This document shows, one piece after another, positions 52,947-64,000 of a DNA stretch of 64,000 nt; position 1 is the stretch's first letter, and each line of letters begins with the position of its first letter. The DNA is from CAZUHB01 sp964620445 (GTDB lineage Bacteria > Planctomycetota > B15-G4 > CAYZWU01): the NCBI GenBank assembly GCA_964620445.1, contig CAZUHB010000035.1, positions 5,061-69,060 of the forward strand, in the 5' to 3' direction. The position numbers were made by a program, and so were the translations under genes. The notes below the pieces were generated by a model. The model was not told where the DNA came from and searched no databases. It saw only the letters and a program-made list of their open reading frames with translations.

Positions 52947-54158
52947 GTGAAAAAGAGTTCATCGTTCCTGACCGCATTGCTCCTCGCGGCGCTTGCCGTC
53001 TGTTCCTGGGCGGCGGAGGTGCCGCACGCGGAGCCCGAGGCGGTCGGCATGGCGAGCGCCAAGCTCGGCGAAGTCAAGGCCGCGGTCCAGAAGCTGGTCG
53101 CCGAAGAGAAGATCGCCGGGGCGATCACGATGGTGGCGCGCAAAGGCAAGATCGTCCATTTCGAGGCGTACGGGCTGAGGGATATCGAGGATGATGCGCC
53201 TCTAGAGAAAGACTCGATCCTGCGGTTCTACTCGATGACCAAACCGATCACGACCGTGGCCGCGATGATGCTCCATGACGAGGGCAAGCTGAAACTCGAT
53301 GAGCCTCTCGAAAAACACCTCCCCGAGTTCGAGGGGATGAAGGTCCATGGCAAGAGCGGACCGATCGAGCCGGATCGCAAGCCGACCGTGCGCGACCTGA
53401 TGCGGCACACCGCGGGATTGACGTACGGCGTCTTCGGGAATTCTCCCGTCGACAGGATGTACAAGAAGCAGGATGTCCTCGGCAGCCGGGACCTGGAGGA
53501 ACAGGTAAAGAAGCTGGGATCGATTCCGCTCGAATATCAGCCGGGGACAAAATGGCACTACAGCGTCTCCACCGATGTGCTCGGATGCGTCGTCGAGAGG
53601 GTCTCACGCTCGAGGCTGGATGAGTTCTTTCAGAAGCGGATCTTCGAGCCGCTCGACATGAAGGACACGGCCTTCTACGTTCCCGAGGAAAAAGCGGACC
53701 GCTTCTCCTCCTGTTACGGACGGGGCCTGAGATTGAAAGACAGGTACGACACCAGCCGCTACCTGCGCCGGCCCACCCTGCTCTCGGGCGGCGGCGGGCT
53801 GGTCTCGACAGCCCGGGATTACATGCGCTTCTGCCAGATGCTGATCAACAAGGGAGAGCTGCACGGCACGCGGCTGCTGAAGACCGAGACCGTCGAGATG
53901 ATGACGAGGAACCAGCTCCCGGAAAACGTATTCTGCCACGGTCTCTTCGGATTCGGCCTCGGATTTCGGGTGAAGCTCAAGAACCTGGGCCACAGGTGGC
54001 ACGCGGGCGAGTACGGCTGGGGCGGCGCGGCGAGCACACACTTCTGGATCTCGCCGGCCGACGACCTGGTCGTCATCGCGCTGTCGCAGTACATGCCCTT
54101 CTCGAACCAGCTGGAGACAACTCTCAGACCGCTGGTCTACAAGTCGATCATGAATTAG
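52947..54158 (+). CDS. secreted serine hydrolase, beta-lactamase class C family
   Basis: The 403-residue protein starts at GTG with AAGGAG upstream and has a signal peptide cleaved near CSWAAE. The nucleophile motif SxxK is in FYSMTKPITTVAAMM; the second motif YxS is in HYSVSTDVLGCVVERVS, and LSGGGGLVSTARDYMRFCQM is typical of the C-terminal half. Family members are esterases, D-amino peptidases and penicillin-binding-protein-like enzymes; most are not antibiotic-hydrolysing. It precedes the DUF1080-PQQ gene by 24 bp on the same strand, so the two are likely co-transcribed. Confidence 0.88.
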   Translation: MKKSSSFLTALLLAALAVCSWAAEVPHAEPEAVGMASAKLGEVKAAVQKLVAEEKIAGAITMVARKGKIVHFEAYGLRDIEDDAPLEKDSILRFYSMTKPITTVAAMMLHDEGKLKLDEPLEKHLPEFEGMKVHGKSGPIEPDRKPTVRDLMRHTAGLTYGVFGNSPVDRMYKKQDVLGSRDLEEQVKKLGSIPLEYQPGTKWHYSVSTDVLGCVVERVSRSRLDEFFQKRIFEPLDMKDTAFYVPEEKADRFSSCYGRGLRLKDRYDTSRYLRRPTLLSGGGGLVSTARDYMRFCQMLINKGELHGTRLLKTETVEMMTRNQLPENVFCHGLFGFGLGFRVKLKNLGHRWHAGEYGWGGAASTHFWISPADDLVVIALSQYMPFSNQLETTLRPLVYKSIMN

Positions 54159-54182
54159 AGCGAGGAAAGGATTGGAGAAAAC

Positions 54183-56090
54183 ATGAGTTTGACAACAGGA
54201 CCGCGTGGGAACGATAACCGGTGGAAGCACGTCAAGACGGGTGTTGCGGCGTTCGTGATCTCGATCGCGGCGGCCTTGTTCGCCTCGGCGGCCGACGCGC
54301 CGCAAAACGCCATCGACCTCTTCGACGGCGAAAGCCTCGCGGGCTGGGAACACTATCTCGTCGATCCCGACGTGAAGATGGCCGACGTGTGGAGCGTTCG
54401 CGACGGCCTCCTGGTCTGCCAGGGCAAGCCGATGGGTTATCTCGCCACGAAAAAGGAATTCACCAACTTCCGGCTCATCGTCGAGTGGCGATGGGCTCCG
54501 GGCAAGCCGGCCTCCAACAGCGGCGTGCTCATGCGGATCACGGGCGAGCCGCGGGCCTTGCCCAGGTCTGTCGAGGCGCAGCTCAAGAGCGGCAGCGCGG
54601 GCGACATCTACGGCTTCCACGGTTTCGGGCTGAAGGGCGATGCGGCGCGGTCGAGAACCGCCGAGGGCGAGATGATCGGAAAGCTCTCGGGCCTCTCGAA
54701 GATCAAGGGCAACGAAAAAGAACCGGGCCAGTGGAACAGGTACGACATCACGCTCAGTGGCGGCGACCTCACGCTTCGCATCAACGGCGAGACGGTCAAC
54801 GAGGCGACCGGCCTCGACGTGGTGGCCGGAAAGATCGGCCTCCAGTCGGAAGGGGGCGAGATCCACTTCCGCACGGTGCGGTTGATTCCGATCGCCCCCC
54901 CACTCTCCGAAGAAGAGCACAGCTGGCCCCAGTTCCACGGACCCGCGCGGGACAACATTTCCCTTGAGAAAGGTCTTGCCAAGTCCTGGCCCGAGGAAGG
55001 CCCGCCCCTGCTCTGGACAGCCAGGGGGCTGGGGCACGGTTTTTCCTCCGTGTCGGTCGCCGGCGGGATCATCTGCACGGCGGGCAATATCGGAGAGAAC
55101 ACGGTCGTCACCGCCCTGGACATGTCGGGCAAGGAGCTGTGGCACGCCAAGAACGGCAGGGCGTGGACCGGGAGCTATCCCGGGAGCCGCAGCACGCCCA
55201 CGATCGACGGGACGCGCATCTACCACCAGAACCCGCTGGGCAACATCGTCTGTCTCGAGACCGGAACAGGCGCGATCGTCTGGGAGAAGAACGTCCTCAA
55301 GGCGGTGCGCAGCAAGAGCACCATGTGGGCCCTGGCCGAATCCTTGCTGATCGATGGCGACCGCGTGATCTCCACCCCCGGGGGCCGGGACACGTGCATG
55401 GTGGCGCTCGACAAGAACACGGGCGCCTTCATCTGGAAGGCACCGAGCGTGATGGAGCTGGCCGGCTACTCTTCACCGCTGCTCGTCGAGTTCGAGGATT
55501 TGCGCATCGTGGTCGCCCTCACCGCCAAGGGGATCATCGGCGTCAACATCGAGAACGGCGAACTGCTCTGGCACGTCAAGCACGAGTCCTACGCGGACGA
55601 GAACGTCCTCCTTCCGATCCACCATGAAGGAGAGATCTTCATCAGCACGGTGCAGGCCGGATCGGTCAAGTGGAAGATCGTGAAGCACGAGGGCAAGATC
55701 GGATTCGAAGAGGTCTGGCGCACGAAAGAACTGGACAACCACCATGGCGGCGTGCTGCTGCTCGACGGATATCTCTATGGAACGAGCCTGTTCAAGAACA
55801 GGGACAAGTGGGTCTGCCTCGACTGGAAGACCGGTTCCAAGATGTATGCCGCCCCCGGTGTGGGCAAGGGCTCGCTCACCTGTGTCGACGGGATGCTGTA
55901 CACCTTGAGCATCAACCGCCTCATGGGGCTCGTGAAGCCGTCGCCGTCTGTCTTCGAGCTGGTCAGCGCCTTCGAGATTCCCAAGGGCGGCAAGGGAAAG
56001 AGCTGGGCCCATCCGGTCGTGTGCGGCGGGCGGCTCTATATCCGGCACGGGGAGTTTCTCTACGTCTATGATGTGGGGAGCGGGACGTGA
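54183..56090 (+). CDS. secreted DUF1080 (3-keto-disaccharide hydrolase-like) plus PQQ-type beta-propeller protein
   Basis: The 635-residue protein has a signal peptide (to ~residue 36). Residues ~40-235 are DUF1080: IDLFDGESLAGWEHYL, VRDGLLVCQGKPMGYL, LIVEWRWAPGKPASNSGVLM and GQWNRYDITL, the concanavalin-like fold of 3-keto-disaccharide hydrolases. Residues ~245-630 form a PQQ-like propeller with blades such as VTALDMSGKELWHAKNG, VCLETGTGAIVWEKNV and VALDKNTGAFIWKA. Such fusions are common in planctomycete-like bacteria (recalled). It probably handles external sugars, but the propeller may only bind a partner. It is followed by a minus-strand regulator gene. Confidence 0.88.
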   Translation: MSLTTGPRGNDNRWKHVKTGVAAFVISIAAALFASAADAPQNAIDLFDGESLAGWEHYLVDPDVKMADVWSVRDGLLVCQGKPMGYLATKKEFTNFRLIVEWRWAPGKPASNSGVLMRITGEPRALPRSVEAQLKSGSAGDIYGFHGFGLKGDAARSRTAEGEMIGKLSGLSKIKGNEKEPGQWNRYDITLSGGDLTLRINGETVNEATGLDVVAGKIGLQSEGGEIHFRTVRLIPIAPPLSEEEHSWPQFHGPARDNISLEKGLAKSWPEEGPPLLWTARGLGHGFSSVSVAGGIICTAGNIGENTVVTALDMSGKELWHAKNGRAWTGSYPGSRSTPTIDGTRIYHQNPLGNIVCLETGTGAIVWEKNVLKAVRSKSTMWALAESLLIDGDRVISTPGGRDTCMVALDKNTGAFIWKAPSVMELAGYSSPLLVEFEDLRIVVALTAKGIIGVNIENGELLWHVKHESYADENVLLPIHHEGEIFISTVQAGSVKWKIVKHEGKIGFEEVWRTKELDNHHGGVLLLDGYLYGTSLFKNRDKWVCLDWKTGSKMYAAPGVGKGSLTCVDGMLYTLSINRLMGLVKPSPSVFELVSAFEIPKGGKGKSWAHPVVCGGRLYIRHGEFLYVYDVGSGT

Positions 56091-56150
56091 GAAAATCTCT
56101 GGAAATCTCCCGTGGGGTGTAAGGAAAAGTTTTCCCACGGGGAGAATTGA

Positions 56151-56369
56151 TCAGGAAGAGTCCTCCTCCTCCACATACTCCAGCAGGTCCGCGGGCTGAC
56201 ACTCGAGCACCTGGCACAGGGACTCCAGGGTGGACAGACGGATGGCCTTGGCCTTGTTGGTTTTGAGGATGGAAAGATTGGCCAGAGTGATCCCTATGCG
56301 GCTCGATAGCTCCTTGAGAGTCATCCTCCGCTTCACGAGCATCATGTCCAGATGGATTCGGATGGGCAT
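56151..56369 (-). CDS. small XRE/YozG-type HTH regulator
   Basis: The 72-residue protein is nearly all helix-turn-helix: MLVKRRMTLKELSSRIGITL, ANLSILKTNKAKAIRLSTLE, VLECQPADLLEYVEE. This size and order match the YozG branch of Cro/CI-like regulators, which are usually encoded next to a DUF2975 membrane protein, as here (12 bp from it). The pair may be controlled through the inverted repeat at 57101-57129. GC content is lower than in the flanking genes. Confidence 0.85.
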   Translation of the reverse strand: MPIRIHLDMMLVKRRMTLKELSSRIGITLANLSILKTNKAKAIRLSTLESLCQVLECQPADLLEYVEEEDSS

Positions 56370-56381
56370 TTCAGACCTCCC

Positions 56382-57032
56382 TCAAACCGTGCCCGCCTGG
56401 CTTTCTTCCAACCGGCTCCCGTAGCGGAATATTTCCGCCAGTACCAGGATCACCAGACCATAAAAGATCACGTTTGTCTGGATATCCAAAGGCGGACTCA
56501 GGCTCGAGCCCCGGGAGGTGAAAAGGTTCAGCACCACACAGGAGTGGAGGTAAGGAGCAATGATATTCAGGATTCCCAGGGCGATCACAAGGAATCCGAT
56601 CTTTCGAATTCTCTGAGCATTGCTCGAAAGAAAGGGTTTTTTGTGAAGGACCGCGGTAAAGAGTTGTTTTAGCTGATACAGAATATACAGGCCTGCCAGA
56701 GTTTTCAGCAGGCCGAATCCTCTGTCCATGAACAAGAATATCTTGCTGTCGGTTTCGAACTCGAGCCTTCCGCGGATCTCTTCCAGACTGGGTTCGGCAA
56801 TTTCGACCTGAGTGGATGTGACCTCCACTTGAAGAGCCGAGTCATGAATAACAACAGGTGATTCGCCTTCGATCAATTCCCCGTCCTGCCCGAAGGAAAG
56901 AAACAACAGAACGAAAAGGTAAAAAAAGGAGAAGGCGAAATACAGGATTCCGGTCACGAAGCTGTAGTCGAGCAATCCGGCGATCAGGAAAGCCAGCTTC
57001 GTTTCGTATTTTCTTGTTCGTTTGCGTTTCAT
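56382..57032 (-). CDS. DUF2975-like membrane protein
   Basis: The 216-residue protein has a basic N-terminus and about four membrane helices: LAFLIAGLLDYSFVTGILYF, the following FAFSFFYLFVLLFLSF, FGLLKTLAGLYILYQLKQLF, and later IRKIGFLVIALGILNIIAPY and FYGLVILVLAEIFRYGSRL. FLSSNAQRIRKIG is a DUF2975 hallmark. It pairs with the YozG-like regulator that follows 12 bp downstream; in other bacteria such pairs respond to envelope or growth conditions, but the mechanism is not established. Transcription starts from the AT-rich region with the palindrome at 57101-57129. Confidence 0.8.
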   Translation of the reverse strand: MKRKRTRKYETKLAFLIAGLLDYSFVTGILYFAFSFFYLFVLLFLSFGQDGELIEGESPVVIHDSALQVEVTSTQVEIAEPSLEEIRGRLEFETDSKIFLFMDRGFGLLKTLAGLYILYQLKQLFTAVLHKKPFLSSNAQRIRKIGFLVIALGILNIIAPYLHSCVVLNLFTSRGSSLSPPLDIQTNVIFYGLVILVLAEIFRYGSRLEESQAGTV

Positions 57033-57100
57033 CTGAAAGACCTCCGATAAGATGAACTTGATGGTTGACGATCTTAGCGGAAGTGATATCGAACAACAAC

Positions 57101-57129
57101 AATAATTTATCGTTTATCGATAAATTATT
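57101..57129. promoter_or_regulatory. 12-bp inverted repeat upstream of DUF2975 gene
   Basis: AATAATTTATCG, 5-nt spacer, CGATAAATTATT: perfect inverted repeat 69 bp upstream of the minus-strand start, in an AT-rich segment. Likely operator for the adjacent YozG-type regulator. The rest of 57033-57306 shows no other feature. Confidence 0.55.
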
Positions 57130-57306
57130 ATCGTCTTTCGGTTATTTCGTAGTGATCATCCGCGCTTGCCTCGCCCTGTGCGAGTCCGGCGAGTTGAGCG
57201 GTACGGGACACACCTGCTCAGGCCCGCCGATTAAACAATCAAGTCTTGTAAATATAAAGCCGATAAGAAAAACGGATTACCATCTCCTGGGGAGGTCGGC
57301 CTGTCT

Positions 57307-57750
57307 ATGGCGGGAACAAGCGGTTTCACATTGGTCGAGCTTTTGATCGTTGTCGTGATCCTGGGCATCCTGGCCGCCGTGGTCATACCTGCTGTCAACA
57401 ACTACAGAGACGAAACAGACGTGGCCGCCACGATCAGCGTCATCCAGAAGGCCGCCATCCGGGCCAAGCTGGACAGCGACGCGTGGCCGCCCGACAAGGT
57501 TCATGGCGTCATGCCGCCCGAACTGGAGCCCTACCTGCGCACGAACGTCTTCAACAAGGCGCCGCCCGTGGGAGGCCTGTACGACTGGCAGGGCTCGTGG
57601 GGAGCGACCGCGGCGATCTCGATCTATGACAGGTCGGTGCCCGCTGTCAAGTGGACCCTGCTCGACGAGGCTGTCGACGACGGCAATCTCGCGACGGGAA
57701 GCGTTCGGATCATCAACGGCTCATACCTCTTCTTTCTCATCGAGGAGTGA
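57307..57750 (+). CDS. type II secretion/type IV pilin-like protein
   Basis: The 147-residue protein begins with the class III prepilin signal GFTLVELLIVVVILGILAAV: Gly before the cleavage site, Phe at mature +1 and Glu at +5, then an N-terminal helix. The rest is a small globular domain (AATISVIQKAAIRAKLDSDA, GSWGATAAISIYDRSVPAVK) resembling a type II secretion major pseudopilin, but shorter and without clear calcium-site residues. No other pilus or secretion genes are adjacent. GGGGAGG lies 13 bases upstream of the ATG. It converges on the hybrid kinase with 30 bp between. Confidence 0.85.
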   Translation: MAGTSGFTLVELLIVVVILGILAAVVIPAVNNYRDETDVAATISVIQKAAIRAKLDSDAWPPDKVHGVMPPELEPYLRTNVFNKAPPVGGLYDWQGSWGATAAISIYDRSVPAVKWTLLDEAVDDGNLATGSVRIINGSYLFFLIEE

Positions 57751-57780
57751 TCGAAGCGTGGTTCGGTTTCACAAACCGGG

Positions 57781-60225
<2,445 letters not shown>

Positions 60226-60400
60226 CAGCCCACCATATACCCTTTCGAACTGAAACCCCTATCGCAGGCGAAAGTTACAGCTTCAACCGTCCCGGACTCC
60301 CCTCGCCGAAGGACCGTTTTGACCGGCCCACAGGGAGATTCTCCATTCTTATCGAGTATTTCGATGGAATGTCTTTAGGCTCGTTGGCCCGCCCCGGACC

Positions 60401-60429
60401 TTGATTCAAGCTCGTGCGAATGATAAATT
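60401..60429 (+). promoter_or_regulatory. possible promoter of the beta-helix gene
   Basis: TTGATT, 17-bp spacer, TAAATT. A strong AAGGAGG (60444-60450) follows. Confidence 0.4.
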
Positions 60430-60492
60430 GATTTCGATCAACAAGGAGGATCAAGCCTGAAGAAAACTCATCCGCCACGAGAAGGTCTCGCG

Positions 60493-62685
60493 ATGAAGAA
60501 GGTCGTTCTGCTCGCATTTCTGCTGCTCGCCTGCTCCCACACCGGTCTTTGCACCACGTTGAGGGAGATGTACGAGACGGCACAACCGGGCAGCGGATAC
60601 GACAAGTTGATCGAGCTGCAAACGGGCGTCGTCTACACGGGCGGGCTCTTCATCGGCAAGACCTTCAACCGGATCAACGCGCAATTCGAGGGGGTCGACG
60701 GAATCGACGTCTGCATCAAGGGGAACGGCGCCGTTCTCGACCTGCGGGGCGGGGAGATCTGCATTTCGTACTGCACAGACAGGCTTGACGTGGAAAATTG
60801 CGTCATCATCAACGGAAACGTGCGCTATCGGGGGATGGAGGACGGCCCTCTTCACATCAAGCCGACCGGATCGGCGCGGTACATCACGTTCTACGAGCCC
60901 CACGATTATGCGGTCCGGATCATCGGATGCGGCGACAACATCACGGTGGAGAGAAACATCTTCGTCGACACTGTGGAGACGGGGCCCGACTTCATGGGTT
61001 GGACCGGTTATCTCAACGACTGGCTCGCGACGGGCGCGGGCCTCGCGTTCAGCGCGCAGGGGTATGGCACGCCCTGGCCGGTCGACAACTGGTCGTATCA
61101 CTCGGACCCGGTCGCGAACGTCGATCCTCTCCGCCACTTCACACTGCTTTGCGAGTACGGCTGAGCGCCTCCCGAGGTGTGGCAGGGAGCCCCCGATTCT
61201 CCGTACAACAACATCATCGGTGTCGACCCTCTCCTGACCGATCCGGAGAACGACGACTACCGACTGCTGCCCGGTTCGCCCGCCGCGGGATACGGCTGCC
61301 AGACCTTCGTCAAGGGCGATCGCGGCCCGGCGAGCGGAACTCCCGGCAGGAACGCGTCCCTGTCGCACTCCGCCCGCCGGTCGGACAGGCGCGACGAGAT
61401 CACCGTGTCCGGTTCGATCACGGAGGACACGACGTGGAACGCCGACAAGGTCAACGTCGTGGGCGATGTCACGGTCGAGGACACGATCACTCTCTCCATC
61501 GAACCGGGCGTGCTGGTCGAGTTTCACGACTACTACAGGCTGGAGATCCAGGGACGGCTGCTCGCCGTGGGGACCGCCGTGGCGCCGATCCTGTTCACGA
61601 CCGACGAGCCGCACGAGTTCGTGGTCGACAATTCGCACACCGGATGCTGGAACGGGATACGGTTCCACGACACGCCCGAGACGAACGGCGAGTCGCGGCT
61701 CGAGCACTGCGTGATCGAGTACAGCAAGGCGACGGCCTTTCCCAAGAACACCTACTACCCCCACGGGGGCGGGGCTCTCTCGGCGTGCAACTTCTCCAAG
61801 CTCGCGGTGACCGGGTGTCTCTTCCGGCACAACGTGGCGAATTACGGGGGTGCCTTCTTCTTCTACCAGAACGCGTGCCCGCGCATCGCCAACAACATGA
61901 TCATCGGCAATGACGCCCTCGACAACGCGAGCGCCATCTACTGTGCCTACTCCTACCCCGTCATCGAGAACAACACGATCGTCAACAACACGATCCACAA
62001 CAACGACGATCCCTACATCGACTCATGCGCCGTCCTGAGCTTCATCGCGAAGCCGCTCTTGACAAACAACATCATCCGCGGGAACGACCCCGAGTTCGTC
62101 TACCTGCACGCGCAGCTCTGGTCCACCAAGAGCCACTATACGCGGTACAACAACATCGAGGACCACGAGGTGTCGGGAGGCAACATCGACGCGGACCCGC
62201 TCTTCGCCCACGAGGCGGCCGGCGACTGTCACCTCACCTGGGATTCGCCCTGCCGCGACAGCGGCGACAGCTCCGCAGTTCATGGTGCGGCCGACTTCGA
62301 GGGGGATCCCCGCATCGTCGGCGATGCGGTCGATATGGGCGCCGACGAGCTCCACCATCACCTCTACACCGTCGGCGACGTGGCGCCCGGATCGCCCATC
62401 GACGTGAAGATCGTGGGGATTCCGGGGATGCCGGCGCTGCTCGGTCTGGGAAGCGGCATCGAGGAACCGCCCCTGCCGACCCAGCACGGCGATCTGTGGC
62501 TCACCCTGCCGCTGGCCCAGTCATGGACGCTCGGGAGAATTCCCCAGACCGGCGTGCTCGTTTTTCCCGCCACGGTTCCGTCGAACTGGATTCCGGGGGA
62601 GGAGCATCCCTTCCAGGCGCTCGTCGGCACGTGGGGCGGGCAACATGCGCGTCTCACGAACCTGCTCGTTCTCACTGCTGAATGA
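60493..62685 (+). CDS. secreted beta-helix protein with in-frame TGA at codon 224 (candidate selenoprotein 4)
   Basis: ATG 60493 starts a signal peptide (KKVVLLAFLLLACS). One frame continues through a TGA at 61162-61164 to TGA 62683-62685, 730 residues in all. Before the TGA: DVENCVIINGNVRYRG, PVANVDPLRHFTLLCEYG. After it, without gap: APPEVWQGAPDSPYNN, VDPLLTDPENDDYRLLPGSP, then right-handed beta-helix repeats (SRLEHCVIEYSKATAFPKN, PRIANNMIIGNDALDNASAI) of the choice-of-anchor Q type. The residue at TGA follows a Cys by four (CEYG-U). A second possible start is CTG 60457, six bases after AAGGAGG (60444-60450), in frame. A CTCCC/GGGAG stem lies just after the TGA, with a GAGG-containing loop. 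Likely an extracellular adhesin- or lyase-like protein. Confidence 0.75.
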
Positions 62686-63187
62686 TTCCGTGGCGGCGGG
62701 TAAGGAAAGAACTATCATAACTTTCCAAGAGTCGATCCGTCGCGCTGTAGACTCCCTTTTTTCGAGCCATCCGAACGCGCCGATCTTCCGAACAACGTGT
62801 TGATCTGTAACCTGTACCGGCACGGCCGGGACAACCGGACGCAACTCACGTCGATCCACCTGCATCCGGCGAGGACCGTTTCCGGCTCACCCGGGACCGA
62901 TTCGTGATCCGTGAGTGAATGATCAACATGAATAAAAACTTTTTCAAAAATATCGTCCTCTCGCATCCGCTTTCGAGAAACGATCTCGCTTCCACAGAAG
63001 TACGGATGATCTTTCTCAAACGGGTCGTGACAGAAGGGAAGCAGATTCCTCGCACGACAACGTCCTCGACAGCCCGCCCCCGATAATCGAGTCAGCAAAA
63101 CATAATATCATCATTGAGACCGGTTGATCAGGTTCCGTCAATATCCAACCTTTTCCAGAAATTCGTCCAAAGAAAGGAGAAAACATC
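62686..63187. other. 502-bp intergenic region without a supportable gene
   Basis: One frame at about 62700-62906 is open for ~65 codons but lacks a usable start or ribosome-binding site. The last 100 bp are AT-rich and should hold the promoter of the FGE-domain gene, whose AAAGGAG is at 63174-63179. No terminator with a T run was seen. Confidence 0.6.
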
Positions 63188-64000
63188 ATGAGGCTCTCGT
63201 TCATTTATGCACTGTTCATTTTTGTTTCCATCGCATCTTCCGGGTATTCCAGCCCGACTGACGCGGGACCATACGACCATATCTATGCCACGGGCTATTT
63301 CACTCCGGGCAGCCCTATCACGGGAAAGATCGTTTGTGCCAATCCGGCAGGGATGCAACCGGTGGAGCTGTTCATCGGAAGACATTTGCGGTGCCCACCC
63401 TTGAACACCATGTTTGGTGATTTTTACATCAGTTCGGTCTTTTCGCATCAAACACTAGGCACGATTCCATCGAGCGGCGTCCTCGAAATCCCCACCACCC
63501 TGCCGGTGGTTTCCGGTCCGTATGATCTTTACATTCAGGCTGTGATCGAAGGCCCATTGTCGAACCTGTTCGTCATGGAGGTTCGCGATTTCGCGCCGGC
63601 CGGAATGGTCATGATTCCCGAGGGGGATTACGATATGGGCGATCACCATGACGGATTGATCGATGCGCTGCCTGTTCACAACGTGAATATCGATGCATTC
63701 CTCATGGACATTCACGAGGTCTCCAACTGGCAATACTGCGACTTTCTGAATCACGCCTTTGGCCTGGGGCTGATCGAGGTCACCGACGGAGTGGTGTACA
63801 AGAAGAATGACACCGAATCGTTCTGCGATACGACTTCCGCCTCCAATTACAGCCGGATCACCTGGAACAATGGCATCTTCGGCGTCACCAGGGGGAAGTA
63901 TAATCACCCCATGGTGACCGTGACCTGGTATGGGGCGGCGGCGTTCGCAAACTGGCGGAGCTATCAGGCCGGCTTGAATCCCTGCTACAACCTCACGACC
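63188..64000 (+). CDS. secreted FGE-sulfatase-domain protein (3' end beyond window)
   Basis: The frame is open from ATG 63188 to the window edge (271 codons). GGAG lies eight bases upstream. A signal peptide (LSFIYALFIFVSIASS) is followed by a beta-rich N-terminal domain to about residue 135, then an FGE-sulfatase (SUMF1/EgtB/PvdO fold) domain: MVMIPEGDYDMGDHHDG, DAFLMDIHEVSNWQYCDFLN and HPMVTVTWYGAAAFANWRSY. Secreted members in related bacteria usually bind carbohydrate or lack formylglycine-generating activity; the catalytic Cys pair would lie beyond the window. The truncation prevents further assignment. Confidence 0.85.
   Translation, partial: MRLSFIYALFIFVSIASSGYSSPTDAGPYDHIYATGYFTPGSPITGKIVCANPAGMQPVELFIGRHLRCPPLNTMFGDFYISSVFSHQTLGTIPSSGVLEIPTTLPVVSGPYDLYIQAVIEGPLSNLFVMEVRDFAPAGMVMIPEGDYDMGDHHDGLIDALPVHNVNIDAFLMDIHEVSNWQYCDFLNHAFGLGLIEVTDGVVYKKNDTESFCDTTSASNYSRITWNNGIFGVTRGKYNHPMVTVTWYGAAAFANWRSYQAGLNPCYNLTT

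Noticed and set aside
60451..61998. 515-codon frame antisense to the beta-helix gene, spanning its internal TGA
   Set aside because: Considered as the real gene that would remove the need for UGA recoding. Its Arg/Val/Asp-rich product has no signal peptide or domain, while the plus strand has a signal peptide and beta-helix motifs on both sides.
62700..62906. Short open frame between the beta-helix and FGE genes
   Set aside because: No ATG/GTG with ribosome-binding site at a sensible place and no similarity that I recognise.

Overview
The window is bacterial scaffold sequence, GC-rich (about 60% by eye), with two 100-N placeholders, so at least three contigs are joined. The organism is Gram-negative: it has lipoproteins with lipoboxes, a complete RND tripartite efflux operon with a TolC partner, and many secreted proteins. 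A Ser/Thr kinase with an acidic N-terminal segment and TPR-like tail, FHA proteins, DUF1080/PQQ and sulfatase-like proteins and large secreted beta-rich proteins suggest an uncultured planctomycete-like lineage. That placement is an inference; no rRNA gene is present.

Layout. 0.2-5.8 kb: two lipoproteins (a HEAT-repeat/cyclophilin fusion and one with repeated TLESV motifs), a glycosyltransferase and a small secreted protein. 5.8-16 kb: a tight minus-strand operon in the order UvrD/PcrA helicase, sigma-54-type AAA+ protein, FHA-CAP protein, FHA protein, RtcB RNA ligase, EEP phosphohydrolase; a 22-bp tandem repeat array lies upstream. 16.3-19.1 kb: a lower-GC ECF sigma / zinc-finger anti-sigma / secreted-protein operon. 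19.5-29.5 kb: MBL-fold hydrolase, lipoprotein, queG, an EboB-like TatD hydrolase, a DUF418-like membrane protein, a GH2 glycosidase and an acyl-CoA synthetase. 29.5-35.4 kb: sulfatase-like lipoprotein, secreted HExxH protein and Ser/Thr kinase. 35.6-41.8 kb: RND efflux operon with one repeat array inside tolC and another just after it. 42-44.8 kb: sigma-54 response regulator, a 67-nt perfect palindrome, tRNA-Met, a methyltransferase with in-frame repeats, and a consensus sigma-54 promoter followed by a structured RNA and terminator. 45-48 kb: two-subunit fumarase, a cNMP-binding protein and transaldolase. 48-56 kb: a Tat phosphoesterase, three tandem secreted paralogues, a serine hydrolase and a DUF1080-PQQ protein. 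56-64 kb: a YozG/DUF2975 pair, a pseudopilin, a haem-sensing hybrid kinase, a secreted beta-helix protein and a partial FGE-domain protein.

Main discoveries. (1) Four secreted-protein genes carry one in-frame TGA each. Three tandem paralogues (49377-52687) are each exactly 948 bp with TGA at codon 106 directly after a Cys codon; the beta-helix gene (60493-62685) has TGA at codon 224. Three of the four also end with TGA, so global reassignment is unlikely. Extracytoplasmic selenoproteins, or another context-dependent UGA recoding, are the leading explanation. (2) Four loci carry 21-22 bp tandem arrays whose units share GGTCS/SGACC inverted arms with locus-specific cores. Two arrays expand reading frames by heptads, and two swallow the assembly gaps. 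(3) A perfect -24/-12 sigma-54 promoter drives a putative ~174-nt structured small RNA, 1.2 kb from a sigma-54 response regulator. (4) uvrD/pcrA has no canonical start codon; the best-placed start is ATC. No CRISPR array, rRNA, insertion sequence or integrase was seen.
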